Shown: positions 16,814-27,170, counted from the first letter of the stretch. The stretch: DNA of 64,000 bases from Chryseobacterium oranimense (GCF_900129755.1 NZ_FQWT01000004.1:62001-126000); one strand, 5' to 3'. Made by a program: numbers and translations. The notes: generated by a model from the sequence alone, not told the origin.

Positions 16814-19800
16814 ATGTATTTAATTTTTGACACAGAAACAACCGGATTACCTAAAAATTTCAATGCTCCGCTTTCGGATTCCGACAACTGGCCAAGAATG
16901 GTCCAGATTGCATGGCAGGTGCATGATGATAATGGGAACTTAATTGAAAATCAGGATTATATAATAAAACCTGAAGGGTATGATATTCCCTTCAATGCCG
17001 CAAGGATTCACGGGATTACCACCAAAATTGCCAACGAAGAAGGAAGGGACCTGCAGGAGGTCCTGGAAGAGTTTTCTAAGGTTCTGGACAGGGTAAGAGT
17101 AGTGTCCGGGCACAATGTAGAATTCGATTACAATATTGTAGGAGCTGAATTCTACAGGAAAAGTATAAAAGACAACCTTCAGGATAAGCCTAAAGCCGAT
17201 ACCATGGTTTTGGGGACAGATTACTGTAAGCTTGGCGGTGGAAAAGGAGGGAGATACAAATCTCCTAAACTGGAAGAGCTGTATGAAAAGCTGTACGGTC
17301 ACAAATTTGACGAAGCCCACAATGCGGCTGCCGACGTAAATGCAACAGCCCGGGTATTCTTTGAAATGATGAGGATTGGAGTGATTCCTGCTGAAGTGTT
17401 GAAAATTTCAGAAGACCAGCTGAGCTACTTTAAAACGCTTTATCCGGATCCGATACAACCGTTTAATATTGTTATCAGAAGGCAGGTTGCTGATTTTAAC
17501 AATAAGAAAAAGCAACAGGATTTTGGAAGTATTGATGAGGTCGATATCGGTAAATATTTCAATTTTAACAGTCACAGTGTTTTTTCTACGCTGATGGCCA
17601 CTTCAAGCATTAATGACCTGATCAAAAAGGCCTCCGATGACAACTTCCCGGCAGTAGGAATAGTTGACATCGGGAATATGATGGGAGCTTTTAAGTTTGT
17701 TTCAGCCGTTGAAGCAGCCAATGGAGACCGCGCGAAGAAGCATAAAGAATACCTTGCAAAAAAGCAGGAAGCAGAAGAAAACGGGACAGAATTTACGGAA
17801 CAGGAACCAGTTTCAGAACCGCTTATTCCAGTTGTGGGCTGTGAATTTTATATTTCAGACAGGTATGAGCAAAAGCAGTTTACCAAAGATGACCCGGACA
17901 GGAGAACCCAGGTTGTTCTTTTGGCAAAAGATTTCAATGGCTACAAAAATCTGGCAAAACTTTCAAGTATAGGATTTTTAAAAGGTTTTTATTTTGGGGT
18001 GCCAAGGATCAGCAGGGAATTGATTGCTGAATATAAGGAGGGTCTTATAGCATTAACCTCCGGAATTTTGGGAGATATCCCGGATGCTATCCTTAACACC
18101 GGGGAACAGAAAGGAGAAGAGCTTTTTAAATGGTGGAAAGATACTTTTGGAGATGATTTTTATGTACAGCTTCAGAATCACCAGCTGCCGGAAGAAGAAC
18201 ATTTAAATGAAGTTTTGCTATATCTGGCAGATAAATATAATACGAAGATTCTTGCTCAGAACGAAACTTTCTACACCAACAAAGAGGATGCAAACATCCA
18301 GGATATCGTAAGCTGCATCAAAGATGGTGAAAAACTAACAACACCGGTAGGGAAAGGCTTCGGAAAACGAAGAGGATTAACTACAGGAGAGTACTATATT
18401 AAAAACAGTGACGAGATCAAAGAAGCGTTTCTGGCTTATCCGGACGCTTTTGAAGCATATGATGAATTCCTCGCAAAATTCACTCCGTATACCTTAAAAA
18501 GAGATGTACTTCTTCCCAAATTCGATATTCCGCAGGAATTTATTCATGCTGAAGATGAAGTAGATGGAGGAAAAAGAGGAGAGATGGCCTATCTTACTCA
18601 CTTAACTTATGAAGGAGCAAGAAAAAGGTATGCTGAAACTGGTATTACAGATGAAATCAAGGAACGTCTTGATTTCGAACTTGACGTAATTGCCAATACA
18701 GGTTATCCGGGGTACTTCCTTATTGTGCAGGATTTCTGTAATGAAGCCCGTAATATGGGCGTTTGGGTAGGTCCGGGAAGGGGTTCTGCAGCAGGTTCTG
18801 CAGTAGCTTATTGTATCGGAATTACCAATGTTGACCCTATTAAGTACGATCTCCTTTTTGAGAGATTCCTGAATCCGGAAAGGGTTTCCATGCCCGATAT
18901 TGATATCGATTTTGATGATGAAGGGCGTGACAGGATCATCAAATGGGTGATTGAGAAATATGGTCAGAGCCAGGTGGCGCAGATCATTACCTACTCAGTT
19001 CTGGGTGGAAAATCTGCTATTAAAGATGCCGGAAGGGTTCTGGATCTTCCTATTCCTGATACCAATAATATTGCAAAGCTCATCCCTCCAAGCCCGGGAA
19101 TGAATATTGCCAAAGCTTTGGCTAAATATGATAAGCTGAAACCTGAGGAACAGATGCTGGTGGATGAAATGAGAATGGTCCTGGATAATCCCGAGGATCC
19201 CCGTTTCGATGTCCTTGCCAGTGCTAAAAAAATGGAAGGGTGCATCAGGAATACAGGAATCCATGCCTGCGGGGTAATTATCACCCCGGAAGATGTAAGC
19301 AACCTTGTTCCGATTACCATTGCGGCAAAAGATGCCGATATCCTGGTTTCCCAGTTTGATAACTCAGTTGCTGAAAGTGCCGGACTCCTGAAAATGGACT
19401 TCCTTGGTCTGCGTACCCTGACGATCATTAAGGATGCCATGAAACTGGTTAAACAGAGACATAATATAGATCTTGATCCGGACCAAATTCCGCTTGATGA
19501 TGCAAAAACATATCAGCTTTTTAAAGAAGGAAGAACCGTTGGGATTTTCCAGTACGAAAGTCCGGGGATGCAGAAGTATATGAGAGAGCTTAAACCTACT
19601 GTTTTTGCCGATCTTATTGCCATGAATGCGCTTTACCGTCCGGGTCCTATCAAATATATCCCGAACTTTATCAACAGAAAGCATGGAATCGAGGAGATTG
19701 TTTATGACCTACCGGAAACTGAAGAATATTTAAAAGAAACTTACGGAATTACCGTTTATCAGGAGCAGGTAATGCTTTTATCCCAGAAGCTGGCCAATTT

Positions 19801-21484
19801 TACCAAAGGTGAAGCTGATACGCTGAGAAAAGCTATGGGTAAAAAACAGATTGATGTCCTGAATAAAATGTACCCGAAATTCATTGAAGGTGGCAAGAAA
19901 AACAACCTTGATGAAGACCGCTTAAATAAAATCTGGAACGACTGGAAGGCTTTCGCGGAATATGCCTTCAACAAATCCCACTCGACCTGCTACGCATTAA
20001 TTGCTTATCATACCGCTTACCTGAAAGCCAATTATCCGGCTGAATATATGGCAAGTGTAATGAGTAATAACATCAACAATACAGATTCTATTACCATGTT
20101 CATGGAAGACTGTAAGAGTATTGGAGTGGATGTTTTAGGACCGGATGTCAATGAATCCCAGTACAAATTCTCAGTAAACGAAAAAGGGCAGATTCGTTTT
20201 GGTCTTGGAGCGATTAAAGGAATCGGAGAAGGGCCAAGTGAAGCTATAACGAGGGAAAGAGCCAACGGCAGATTTAAAAATATCTATGACTTCTTTGAGA
20301 GAATCCTGCCTTCCCAGATGAATAAAAGAGTGGCGGAAAGCTTAGTGCTGGCCGGAGCTTTCGACGAATTGGGCTCTTATCACCGGGGTCAGTATTTTGA
20401 CGTTGATATGTCAGGGAAAACAAACCTGGAGAGACTCATCAGATACGGGCAGAGTTTCCAGGAAAGTAAAAACGAAATGGAACACTCTCTTTTTGCAGAT
20501 TTTGCCGATGAGGTACAGATTGAGCAGCCTAAACTGCTTCCGTGCCCGGAATGGCCTAATATGCACAAGCTTAATAAAGAGAAAGAAATTATCGGATTCT
20601 ATCTGTCTGCACACCCGTTGGATGAATTCAAATACCAGTTCCAGTTTATGCAGGGCAGGCTTTCTAAAAAAAGTGTGCTGGAAAAAGATGAAGAAAAACC
20701 AGTAACGGATGAAGTCCCAATTCTAGAAAAAGATTCTCAGGATGAAACAGTAGATCTTATTGAGATTGTTTCTGACGATATGTCAGTAGGGGAAGGGGAT
20801 GAGGAAATCATAGAAGAGGTCATTAAAAAGGCCGAGCCTAAAGGGAATTTTCTGTTTTTGAACCTGGATGAGGTGGATGCTTATAAAGAGCAGGCTTTTT
20901 CCAATAAACAGGAGGAGCTTTTTGAAGAAAAGAAGAAAGACTGGAAAACTGTCCAGAAAGAGAGAGAGAATGGAGGTAGTGGAAAAGAGTATACGGTAGC
21001 CGGATTAATTACAGAGTATCGCGTGCAGGACGGTTTCAGAAGTGGTGAAAAAGTAGCTTTTGTAACCTTGGAAGATTATTCCGGGTCTTATTCCTTCAGA
21101 TTGGGTGACAGGGATTATATGCGCCTGAAAGAGAAGCTGGAAGTCCAGAGATTTGTCATTTTTAAAATAAAATTTGCTCAGGTGAAGGACGGAAGGGTTT
21201 TTGTGAATGTAGTTGATGTTATAGAGCTTCAGGAAGCATTTGAACGGTTTGCAAAAAGTATTTCCCTGGTAATGGACGTGATGGATGTCCGTCCGGAAGA
21301 CCTTGATTTTTTCAGGACGGTTCTTGAAAGAAATAAAGGGAATCAGAAGCTTAAGTTCTTTATTAAAAATATTGAGGATGATTCACAGATTGAAGTTCAG
21401 TCCATGAAACATTCCGTAGATCTGAACGGAGATTTAATTAAGGAAATTCAGCTTCTCAATAAGTATGAATTTTATCTGAATTAA
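16814..21484 (+). CDS. dnaE: DNA polymerase III alpha subunit with N-terminal DnaQ-type exonuclease
   Basis: 1556 residues. Residues 1-190 form a DEDDh 3'-5' exonuclease (D6 and E8 in FDTETTGL, D105 in HNVEFDYN, H169 and D174 in HNAAADV), fused to DnaE. The PHP domain that follows has lost ligands: NSHSVFS replaces the usual HxHSEYS, and VDIGN replaces TDHGN. So proofreading most likely rests on the N-terminal domain. Palm aspartates are D695 and D697 in PDIDIDFDDEGRD; FNKSHSTCYALIAYHTAYLK marks the fingers region. An acidic insert (about 1290-1380) precedes a C-terminal OB domain (AGLITEYRVQDGFRSG). The replicative polymerase is essential. The fusion is expected in flavobacteria. Confidence 0.95.
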   Translation: MYLIFDTETTGLPKNFNAPLSDSDNWPRMVQIAWQVHDDNGNLIENQDYIIKPEGYDIPFNAARIHGITTKIANEEGRDLQEVLEEFSKVLDRVRVVSGHNVEFDYNIVGAEFYRKSIKDNLQDKPKADTMVLGTDYCKLGGGKGGRYKSPKLEELYEKLYGHKFDEAHNAAADVNATARVFFEMMRIGVIPAEVLKISEDQLSYFKTLYPDPIQPFNIVIRRQVADFNNKKKQQDFGSIDEVDIGKYFNFNSHSVFSTLMATSSINDLIKKASDDNFPAVGIVDIGNMMGAFKFVSAVEAANGDRAKKHKEYLAKKQEAEENGTEFTEQEPVSEPLIPVVGCEFYISDRYEQKQFTKDDPDRRTQVVLLAKDFNGYKNLAKLSSIGFLKGFYFGVPRISRELIAEYKEGLIALTSGILGDIPDAILNTGEQKGEELFKWWKDTFGDDFYVQLQNHQLPEEEHLNEVLLYLADKYNTKILAQNETFYTNKEDANIQDIVSCIKDGEKLTTPVGKGFGKRRGLTTGEYYIKNSDEIKEAFLAYPDAFEAYDEFLAKFTPYTLKRDVLLPKFDIPQEFIHAEDEVDGGKRGEMAYLTHLTYEGARKRYAETGITDEIKERLDFELDVIANTGYPGYFLIVQDFCNEARNMGVWVGPGRGSAAGSAVAYCIGITNVDPIKYDLLFERFLNPERVSMPDIDIDFDDEGRDRIIKWVIEKYGQSQVAQIITYSVLGGKSAIKDAGRVLDLPIPDTNNIAKLIPPSPGMNIAKALAKYDKLKPEEQMLVDEMRMVLDNPEDPRFDVLASAKKMEGCIRNTGIHACGVIITPEDVSNLVPITIAAKDADILVSQFDNSVAESAGLLKMDFLGLRTLTIIKDAMKLVKQRHNIDLDPDQIPLDDAKTYQLFKEGRTVGIFQYESPGMQKYMRELKPTVFADLIAMNALYRPGPIKYIPNFINRKHGIEEIVYDLPETEEYLKETYGITVYQEQVMLLSQKLANFTKGEADTLRKAMGKKQIDVLNKMYPKFIEGGKKNNLDEDRLNKIWNDWKAFAEYAFNKSHSTCYALIAYHTAYLKANYPAEYMASVMSNNINNTDSITMFMEDCKSIGVDVLGPDVNESQYKFSVNEKGQIRFGLGAIKGIGEGPSEAITRERANGRFKNIYDFFERILPSQMNKRVAESLVLAGAFDELGSYHRGQYFDVDMSGKTNLERLIRYGQSFQESKNEMEHSLFADFADEVQIEQPKLLPCPEWPNMHKLNKEKEIIGFYLSAHPLDEFKYQFQFMQGRLSKKSVLEKDEEKPVTDEVPILEKDSQDETVDLIEIVSDDMSVGEGDEEIIEEVIKKAEPKGNFLFLNLDEVDAYKEQAFSNKQEELFEEKKKDWKTVQKERENGGSGKEYTVAGLITEYRVQDGFRSGEKVAFVTLEDYSGSYSFRLGDRDYMRLKEKLEVQRFVIFKIKFAQVKDGRVFVNVVDVIELQEAFERFAKSISLVMDVMDVRPEDLDFFRTVLERNKGNQKLKFFIKNIEDDSQIEVQSMKHSVDLNGDLIKEIQLLNKYEFYLN

Positions 21485-21706
21485 TAATTGGTAAAAATTA
21501 GAGTTATTAAGCGGCATTTTGCCGCTTTTTTAGTTTAATGATAAAAATAAAGTGTAATTGTTGATAAAAATTTACCAAAAAATATTTTATGTTAAATTGG
21601 AATTTGTCTAATATTTGTGACTTTTTATTTTGATATAATTTATTGTATATCAGTAAGTTAATCCAATGTCTAGTATTAGTGATTTAACAGTAAAATTAAA
21701 CGTTTA
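21485..21706. other. AT-rich spacer before the first T9SS gene
   Basis: Apart from the dnaE terminator at 21509, nothing is recognised before the promoter candidate at 21707. No RNA structure or ORF stands out. Confidence 0.5.
21509..21531 (+). terminator. dnaE terminator
   Basis: The stem aagcggc / gccgctt, with an A/T loop, is followed by a T run 24 bases after the dnaE stop. Confidence 0.85.
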
Positions 21707-21736
21707 TTTGATTTGTGGTATTATTTTCTATATTTC
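21707..21736 (+). promoter_or_regulatory. Promoter candidate for the 1082-residue T9SS protein
   Basis: TTTG (21707-21710), 18 bases, then TATATTTC (21729-21736; one mismatch from TAnnTTTG). The implied start site leaves a leader of about 80 bases before the ATG at 21826. Confidence 0.45.
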
Positions 21737-21825
21737 GTGATATTGTGTTTAATGTTTTAAGATAATTTTTGATTTTTTATGAAATATTTGTTTACTTTTA
21801 CCCTCTAATTTTTATTTTACTACAT

Positions 21826-24800
21826 ATGAAAAAACTTTTACTAATGTGCTTGCTCTTCCTCACCATGGGAATAGCAGCGCAAACTACTGTCACCATAGGC
21901 GCGGGAGCTAGTACAGCTACTGCTGGTACTAATGGTGATCCTATTTACCGTTCGAGTGGTACCAGCACGTATCATTATTCGAAATCTGTACAACTGCTTA
22001 CTGCTGCTGATTTAGCAGGTGCATCTGTTATTTCAGGATCATCAATCAATAGCATTGGATACTATAAGACAACAGCCTTTAATGTATCTGGTTCTAATGC
22101 ATGGACTTTAAATGTTTATCTTAAAAATAGTTCTGCCACTGCCTTAGCCAGTGGTACGGCTTGGGATACAATGACTGGTGGGGCTACCTTGTTTTACAGT
22201 GCTACGATTAATAGTACTAACAACTTCCCTGCAGCTGCAGGTTGGGTAACCTTTACAAATAATACGGCAAACACTTTCAGTTATACAGGAGGTGCTATTG
22301 AAGTATACATTGACTGGGTTCCTTCAGGAACTCTTGCAAGCCCTTATACCGGAGGAGCTTTCCAATGGAAATATGATACTACTACATCTGTTCAGGCTAT
22401 AGGTACAAGTAATTCGTCAGCTATTGCTGGAACAAATACTTCTTATACTACTCAGACCAGAAGATATCAAACTCAACTGACTTATACTGCAACAGCATGT
22501 TCCGGTGCTCCTAATCCTGGAAATACTCTTGCAACAGCCACAAGTACAACTTGTGCTGCTCCTTACTCAACTACATTAAGCTTACAAAACTTTACGGTAG
22601 GAACAGGGGTTTCTTATCAATGGTATAATAATGCAGGGGCAATTGCTGGAGCAACAAGCTCAACATATACTGCAACAGTAAGCGCTGCTGATTCTTTCTA
22701 TTGTGCTGTTACATGTTCAGGTTCAGGTATAACAACCAATTCAGCTCCTGTTTCAGTATCAGGTCCTGCTGCTGCAATATCAACGCTTCCTTGGACTGAA
22801 AACTTTGACAGTATGTCTAATATCGGTTCAGGAATTGTGCCTTCTTGCTGGACCAATGTTACAGGTACAAAAGCGTGGGCTTCTATGAATGCGGCTTCGG
22901 TTTCCTATAATGTGCCGAAATCAACGCCGAACTATATGACAATAGCATATAGCAATACTACTGCAAGCCAGCTTTGGACACCTGCTTTCCAGTTAACTGC
23001 AGGAACTTCATATGACCTTTCTTTCTATTATAATACAGGAGGAACGAGCTCCTCTTATGTAGGGTATACAGGAAATGTTTTAGTAAATAATTCTATTTCT
23101 ACTACTGGTGCAACCGATTTAGGAACTTTCATAACAGCAACTCAGGGTACAACAGCCGGAGCGGCAGGATATGTAAAGGTTACTAAAACATTTGTGCCTG
23201 CTACTTCAGGCGTATATATGTTTGCTTTAAATGTATCTTCTACAGGTGCTCCTTGGTATTTGGGGGTTGATGACTTTACATTAGAAACTACACCGTCTTG
23301 TGTAGCACCTACTGCTTTAACTTCAGCTTCTGTTACTGCTTCTGGAGCAACAGTTTCATGGACTGCACCTGCTACTGCACCTGCTAATGGATATGATATC
23401 TATTACAGCACAAGTAATACTGCTCCTACTGCCGGTACAATACCAAATGCAACAAGTACTACGACTTCAGCACCACTAACTAATTTGACAGCCACAACAA
23501 CCTACTACGTTTGGGTGCGTTCTAACTGTGGTGCAGGATCTACAAGCTCTTGGTCAGGACCAACAAGTTTTACAACAGCTTGTTCTGTTATCACACCTAA
23601 TTATACTAATGATTTTGCAACATTTCCTGGAACATGTTGGTCACTGGCCAACGGAGGAACACCAGCTACAGGGCCTGGTACAGGTACTACAAACTATTGG
23701 GTTGCTGATGGTTTCTTAAACGCAGGATCTACAGGTGCTGCCAGAATGAATCTTTATTCAACCGGAAGACAAGGATGGTTAAAATCTCCTGCATTTAATC
23801 TATCTGCAGGTGGATATAGAGTTAAGTTTGATTATGGTGTTACTGGTTATAATGTTACAACAGCCAGTGCTATGGGTTCTGATGATGTAGTACAGTTCCT
23901 TGTTTCTACTGATGGTGGAACTACATGGACAATACTGAAAACTTGGGATACATCCAATACACCGACTAATACTTCTAATACATACATTTTTGATTTAGCT
24001 AATTATATAGGAACTAATACTGTATTTGCTGTGTATGGAAATGATGGGACAGTTGATGATACTCAAGATTATGACTTCTTTGTAGATAATTTTGTAGTAG
24101 AATCTATTCCTGCTTGTGATATTCCTACAGCTTTAACCAGTTCATTAATTACTGACACTTCTGCCACCATTTCCTGGACGGCTCCAGGTACTGCTCCGGC
24201 AAATGGATACCAGTATTATTACTCAACAACTAATACGGCTCCTACATCCGGAACTGCTACTACAGCTGTTTCTCAGAACCTTACTTCCCTATTGCCACAA
24301 ACTACTTACTATTATTGGGTAAGATCTATGTGTGCAGGAACACAAAGTGCTTGGGTATCTGGAACTTTCACAACGTTGGCTACTCCACCTGCAAATGATA
24401 ATTGTTCTTCTGCAGTAAGTTTAACAGTTGGAGGAGCGTTCGCTCAGCATGTAGTAACAGGAACGACTGTTGGATCTACAAATACAACAGCTTTATCAGC
24501 CAGCTGTCTTTCAACACCAACAAATGTTGCTGGAAATGTTTGGTATAAAGTAGTGGTACCTGCTTCAGGTAGTGTTACTGTTGAAACAGATGCAACTACA
24601 GGTACAGCATTAACAGATACTGTAATCTCAGTTTTTGCAGATTGTACTAGTACTACTTCTATTGCATGTGATGATGATAGTGGTAATGCGAACTTCTCTA
24701 AAGTTTCTTTAACAGGTCAAACACCAGGTGCCACATTATATGTAAGTGTATGGAGATTTTCCAATGCAGGAGGAGGAACAGACGGTACATTCCAGGTTTC

Positions 24801-25074
24801 TGCTTACGATGCATCATTACTGGCAACATCTGAAGTTTCACAAGCTAAGAATGATCTTAAAGCATACCCGAATCCTTTTGCAGATGTTCTGAATATTTCA
24901 GATATCTCTAAAGTGAAATCAGTATCAATTGTTGATGTTGCGGGAAGAGTTGTAAAAACTATTGAAAACCCTTCTTCAGCTCTTCAGTTGGGAGATTTAA
25001 AACAAGGATTATATCTTGTAACTCTTAATATGAAAGACGGATCAAAACAAACGATCAAAGCGATTAAGAAATAA
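21826..25074 (+). CDS. Modular secreted T9SS type A protein (FN3, MAM-like and pre-peptidase-like modules)
   Basis: 1082 residues from the ATG at 21826, where the signal peptide MKKLLLMCLLFLTMGIAAQ begins; the longer TTG-started frame adds no signal logic. Modules in order: a beta-rich N-terminal domain, an Ig-like stretch (VSYQWYNNAGAIAGATSS), a jelly-roll domain (LPWTENFDSM), FN3 (about 500-590), a second jelly roll (GGYRVKFDYGVTGYNVTT), another FN3, a PPC-like domain (VWYKVVVPASGSVTVET), and a C-terminal sorting domain with AYPNPFADVLNI and LKQGLYLVTLN. It is exported and probably anchored on the cell surface or released. The ligand is unknown. Its modules recur in the next gene. Confidence 0.85.
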   Translation: MKKLLLMCLLFLTMGIAAQTTVTIGAGASTATAGTNGDPIYRSSGTSTYHYSKSVQLLTAADLAGASVISGSSINSIGYYKTTAFNVSGSNAWTLNVYLKNSSATALASGTAWDTMTGGATLFYSATINSTNNFPAAAGWVTFTNNTANTFSYTGGAIEVYIDWVPSGTLASPYTGGAFQWKYDTTTSVQAIGTSNSSAIAGTNTSYTTQTRRYQTQLTYTATACSGAPNPGNTLATATSTTCAAPYSTTLSLQNFTVGTGVSYQWYNNAGAIAGATSSTYTATVSAADSFYCAVTCSGSGITTNSAPVSVSGPAAAISTLPWTENFDSMSNIGSGIVPSCWTNVTGTKAWASMNAASVSYNVPKSTPNYMTIAYSNTTASQLWTPAFQLTAGTSYDLSFYYNTGGTSSSYVGYTGNVLVNNSISTTGATDLGTFITATQGTTAGAAGYVKVTKTFVPATSGVYMFALNVSSTGAPWYLGVDDFTLETTPSCVAPTALTSASVTASGATVSWTAPATAPANGYDIYYSTSNTAPTAGTIPNATSTTTSAPLTNLTATTTYYVWVRSNCGAGSTSSWSGPTSFTTACSVITPNYTNDFATFPGTCWSLANGGTPATGPGTGTTNYWVADGFLNAGSTGAARMNLYSTGRQGWLKSPAFNLSAGGYRVKFDYGVTGYNVTTASAMGSDDVVQFLVSTDGGTTWTILKTWDTSNTPTNTSNTYIFDLANYIGTNTVFAVYGNDGTVDDTQDYDFFVDNFVVESIPACDIPTALTSSLITDTSATISWTAPGTAPANGYQYYYSTTNTAPTSGTATTAVSQNLTSLLPQTTYYYWVRSMCAGTQSAWVSGTFTTLATPPANDNCSSAVSLTVGGAFAQHVVTGTTVGSTNTTALSASCLSTPTNVAGNVWYKVVVPASGSVTVETDATTGTALTDTVISVFADCTSTTSIACDDDSGNANFSKVSLTGQTPGATLYVSVWRFSNAGGGTDGTFQVSAYDASLLATSEVSQAKNDLKAYPNPFADVLNISDISKVKSVSIVDVAGRVVKTIENPSSALQLGDLKQGLYLVTLNMKDGSKQTIKAIKK

Positions 25075-25096
25075 TTTTATTGATCATAATTAACTC

Positions 25097-25127
25097 AATA
25101 GCAGCCAAAAATGGCTGCTATTTTTTA
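25097..25127 (+). terminator. Terminator after the first T9SS type A gene
   Basis: A perfect 11-bp stem (aatagcagcca / tggctgctatt, loop aaaa) is followed by T residues. Confidence 0.88.
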
Positions 25128-25256
25128 TGATTTTTATCTCCTGTTGTGGCTGTAAATATTGAAAATATATTTTAAGTCTTCATTTATGGAATTTTAAGTT
25201 AAAATATTAATAAAAAGACAGTAAAAACTGTGTTTTTTCTGTTCTAAATCAAAGGA

Positions 25257-25282
25257 TTGTTGTATTTTTTTTATTAAATTTG
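25257..25282 (+). promoter_or_regulatory. Promoter candidate for the second T9SS type A gene
   Basis: TAAATTTG (25275-25282) is an exact TAnnTTTG element, 23 bases before the ATG at 25306. TTG at 25257 or 25260 could serve as the upstream element, though the spacing is short. Confidence 0.5.
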
Positions 25283-25305
25283 TTTAAACCATAAAATAAT
25301 TGTAT

Positions 25306-26889
25306 ATGAAAAAGATTTTACTTGTGAATTTAATAACGATCAGCACGTGTGCCTTTGCGCAGACCTATTGCACGCCGGAATTTTCCAGTGGGTGCAATGG
25401 CGGAGATATGATAGACAGTTTTACCATTCCTTCAGCAGGGTTTAGCCATCTTGATACAGGATGCTCCCAGGCAGCATATGCAGATTATACATCGCAGACC
25501 ATCAATTTGAATGCTGGCGTTAATTATGCCTTCAACATTACTCATGACTATGAGGATCAGAATGTGCGGGTCTGGATCGATTTTGATAATAACGGAACCT
25601 TTGATGATGCTGCACCTGAGCTGGTAGCTGAAGCGTCCAGTGGAACTGACCTATTTACCAACGGAGTTATAGCGATTCCTTCCACAGTTACACCCGGAAC
25701 TTACAGAATGAGAGTGGGAGACCGGTACTCAAGCCAGCCTGAGCCTTGTAATACAGCCGGTTATGGAGAAGCCCATGACTATACGGTCATAATAGGAGCT
25801 GCTCCAAGCTGCCTGTCACCGAGTAACTTATCTTCCGGCAGTGTTACCTCAAATTCAGCTTCTATTTCCTGGACAGCCCCAACAAGTACTGTCGGAGTAG
25901 GATACGAATATTATTATTCTACCACCAACACCGCTCCGGTAAGTACTACTGCTGCAACAGGAAGTGTAGGAGCCTCAACTTTGTCCACTCCTTTAAATTC
26001 GTTAACTCCTGCAACCACTTATTATGTATGGGTAAGATCCGTATGCAGTGCTGCTGACAGAAGTGGATGGTCCTTAGGAACAACATTTACCACCGATTGT
26101 GCTGTTATAGTGCCTACAACGGCATACACCAATGATTTCTCTACATTCCCGGGAAGTTGCTGGGAACAGGCTTCGGGCGGAGATGCAACCACAGGACCTA
26201 ATGATACGGAAGAATTATGGTATGACGGAGATTTCCTTAATGCCGGAGACGGTAACAACTCCGCTAAAATAAACCTTTACTTTACCGGAACTGCAGCCTG
26301 GCTGAAAACCGTACCTTTCAATTTGTCAGCGGGAGGCTATAGAGTTAAATTTGATTATGGAGTTACAGAATTTTTCGAGACTACACCTTCTGCCATGGGA
26401 TCTGATGATGTGGTTCAGTTTTTAGTATCCGGTGACGGAGGAACTACATGGACGGTTCTGCAGACATGGGATGCAGCTAATACACCATCCAATGCCTCTA
26501 CTACTTATTCTTATAATTTAACATCTTACACGGGAGCCAATACAGTTTTTGCATTTTATGCTTCCGACGGAACTGTGAATGATACTGAAGATTACGAATT
26601 CTTTATCGATAACTTTAAAGTAGAATCTGCAACACTGGCAACATCTGAAGTTACCAAAGACAAAGAAGATATTAAAGCCTATCCGAATCCGTTTACTGAT
26701 GTGTTGAATATTTCAAAAGCAGCTCTGGTAAAATCAGTATCCGTTTCCGATGTTTCCGGACGACTGGTGAAAACCATTGAAAACCCATCTTCTGCTCTTC
26801 ACTTAGGAGATCTGAAGCAAGGATTGTATTTTGTTACTTTAAATATGAAAGACGGATCCAAACAGATGATCAAAGCAATCAAAAAATAA
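25306..26889 (+). CDS. Secreted T9SS type A protein with GEVED and FN3 domains
   Basis: 527 residues from the ATG at 25306 (signal peptide MKKILLVNLITISTCAFAQ). Residues about 25-165 form a GEVED domain (VRVWIDFDNNGTFDD, then YGEAHDYTVIIG). An FN3 domain follows (about 170-265), then a jelly-roll module (about 270-440) that closely resembles one in the preceding gene (NLSAGGYRVKFDYGVTEFF; MGSDDVVQFLVS). The end is a type A sorting domain (AYPNPFTDVLNI, LKQGLYFVTLN) nearly identical to that of its neighbour. It is probably a surface or secreted binding protein. Shared modules indicate duplication and reassortment with the gene at 21826. Confidence 0.87.
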   Translation: MKKILLVNLITISTCAFAQTYCTPEFSSGCNGGDMIDSFTIPSAGFSHLDTGCSQAAYADYTSQTINLNAGVNYAFNITHDYEDQNVRVWIDFDNNGTFDDAAPELVAEASSGTDLFTNGVIAIPSTVTPGTYRMRVGDRYSSQPEPCNTAGYGEAHDYTVIIGAAPSCLSPSNLSSGSVTSNSASISWTAPTSTVGVGYEYYYSTTNTAPVSTTAATGSVGASTLSTPLNSLTPATTYYVWVRSVCSAADRSGWSLGTTFTTDCAVIVPTTAYTNDFSTFPGSCWEQASGGDATTGPNDTEELWYDGDFLNAGDGNNSAKINLYFTGTAAWLKTVPFNLSAGGYRVKFDYGVTEFFETTPSAMGSDDVVQFLVSGDGGTTWTVLQTWDAANTPSNASTTYSYNLTSYTGANTVFAFYASDGTVNDTEDYEFFIDNFKVESATLATSEVTKDKEDIKAYPNPFTDVLNISKAALVKSVSVSDVSGRLVKTIENPSSALHLGDLKQGLYFVTLNMKDGSKQMIKAIKK

Positions 26890-26918
26890 TCAGAATAAAT
26901 AATATAATATTTAATAAA

Positions 26919-26945
26919 AAAGACGGCACCAGCCGTCTTTTTATA
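26919..26945 (+). terminator. Terminator after the GEVED protein gene
   Basis: A perfect 9-bp stem (aaagacggc / gccgtcttt, loop acca) ends in a T run. Confidence 0.88.
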
Positions 26946-26966
26946 TTACTCATTGCTTATCGCTCA

Positions 26967-27125
26967 TCACTTATCAGGTACCGGTTGTATATCACCTGTG
27001 GTCATATGCTCAAAAACAGTTGGGAAAAACATTACGAGTATAAAATAAATAATGATCATTAGTACAATTAAAGAGAAAAGGATAATGACCAGGCTGTTAG
27101 GCTTATTTTTCTTTTTTGGTTCCAT
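26967..27125 (-). CDS. 52-residue single-pass membrane protein
   Basis: This short frame begins with ATG at 27125 and reads MEPKKKNKPNSLVIILFSL..., a basic N-terminus followed by one long hydrophobic segment (about residues 12-34) and a short polar tail ending PVPDK. It lies 45 bases downstream of the ion-channel gene on the same strand, so it could be co-transcribed. The basic-then-hydrophobic order suggests the N-terminus stays in the cytoplasm. No family recognised; a random ORF remains possible. Confidence 0.5.
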   Translation of the reverse strand: MEPKKKNKPNSLVIILFSLIVLMIIIYFILVMFFPTVFEHMTTGDIQPVPDK

Positions 27126-27170
27126 GATTTTTGTGGTATTTGGTTAATAGATTAATATTGATATCAAATA

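Noticed and set aside
21769-21825. TTG-initiated extension of the T9SS protein
   Set aside because: The signal peptide begins at the ATG at 21826; the extension adds only Phe/Tyr-rich noise.
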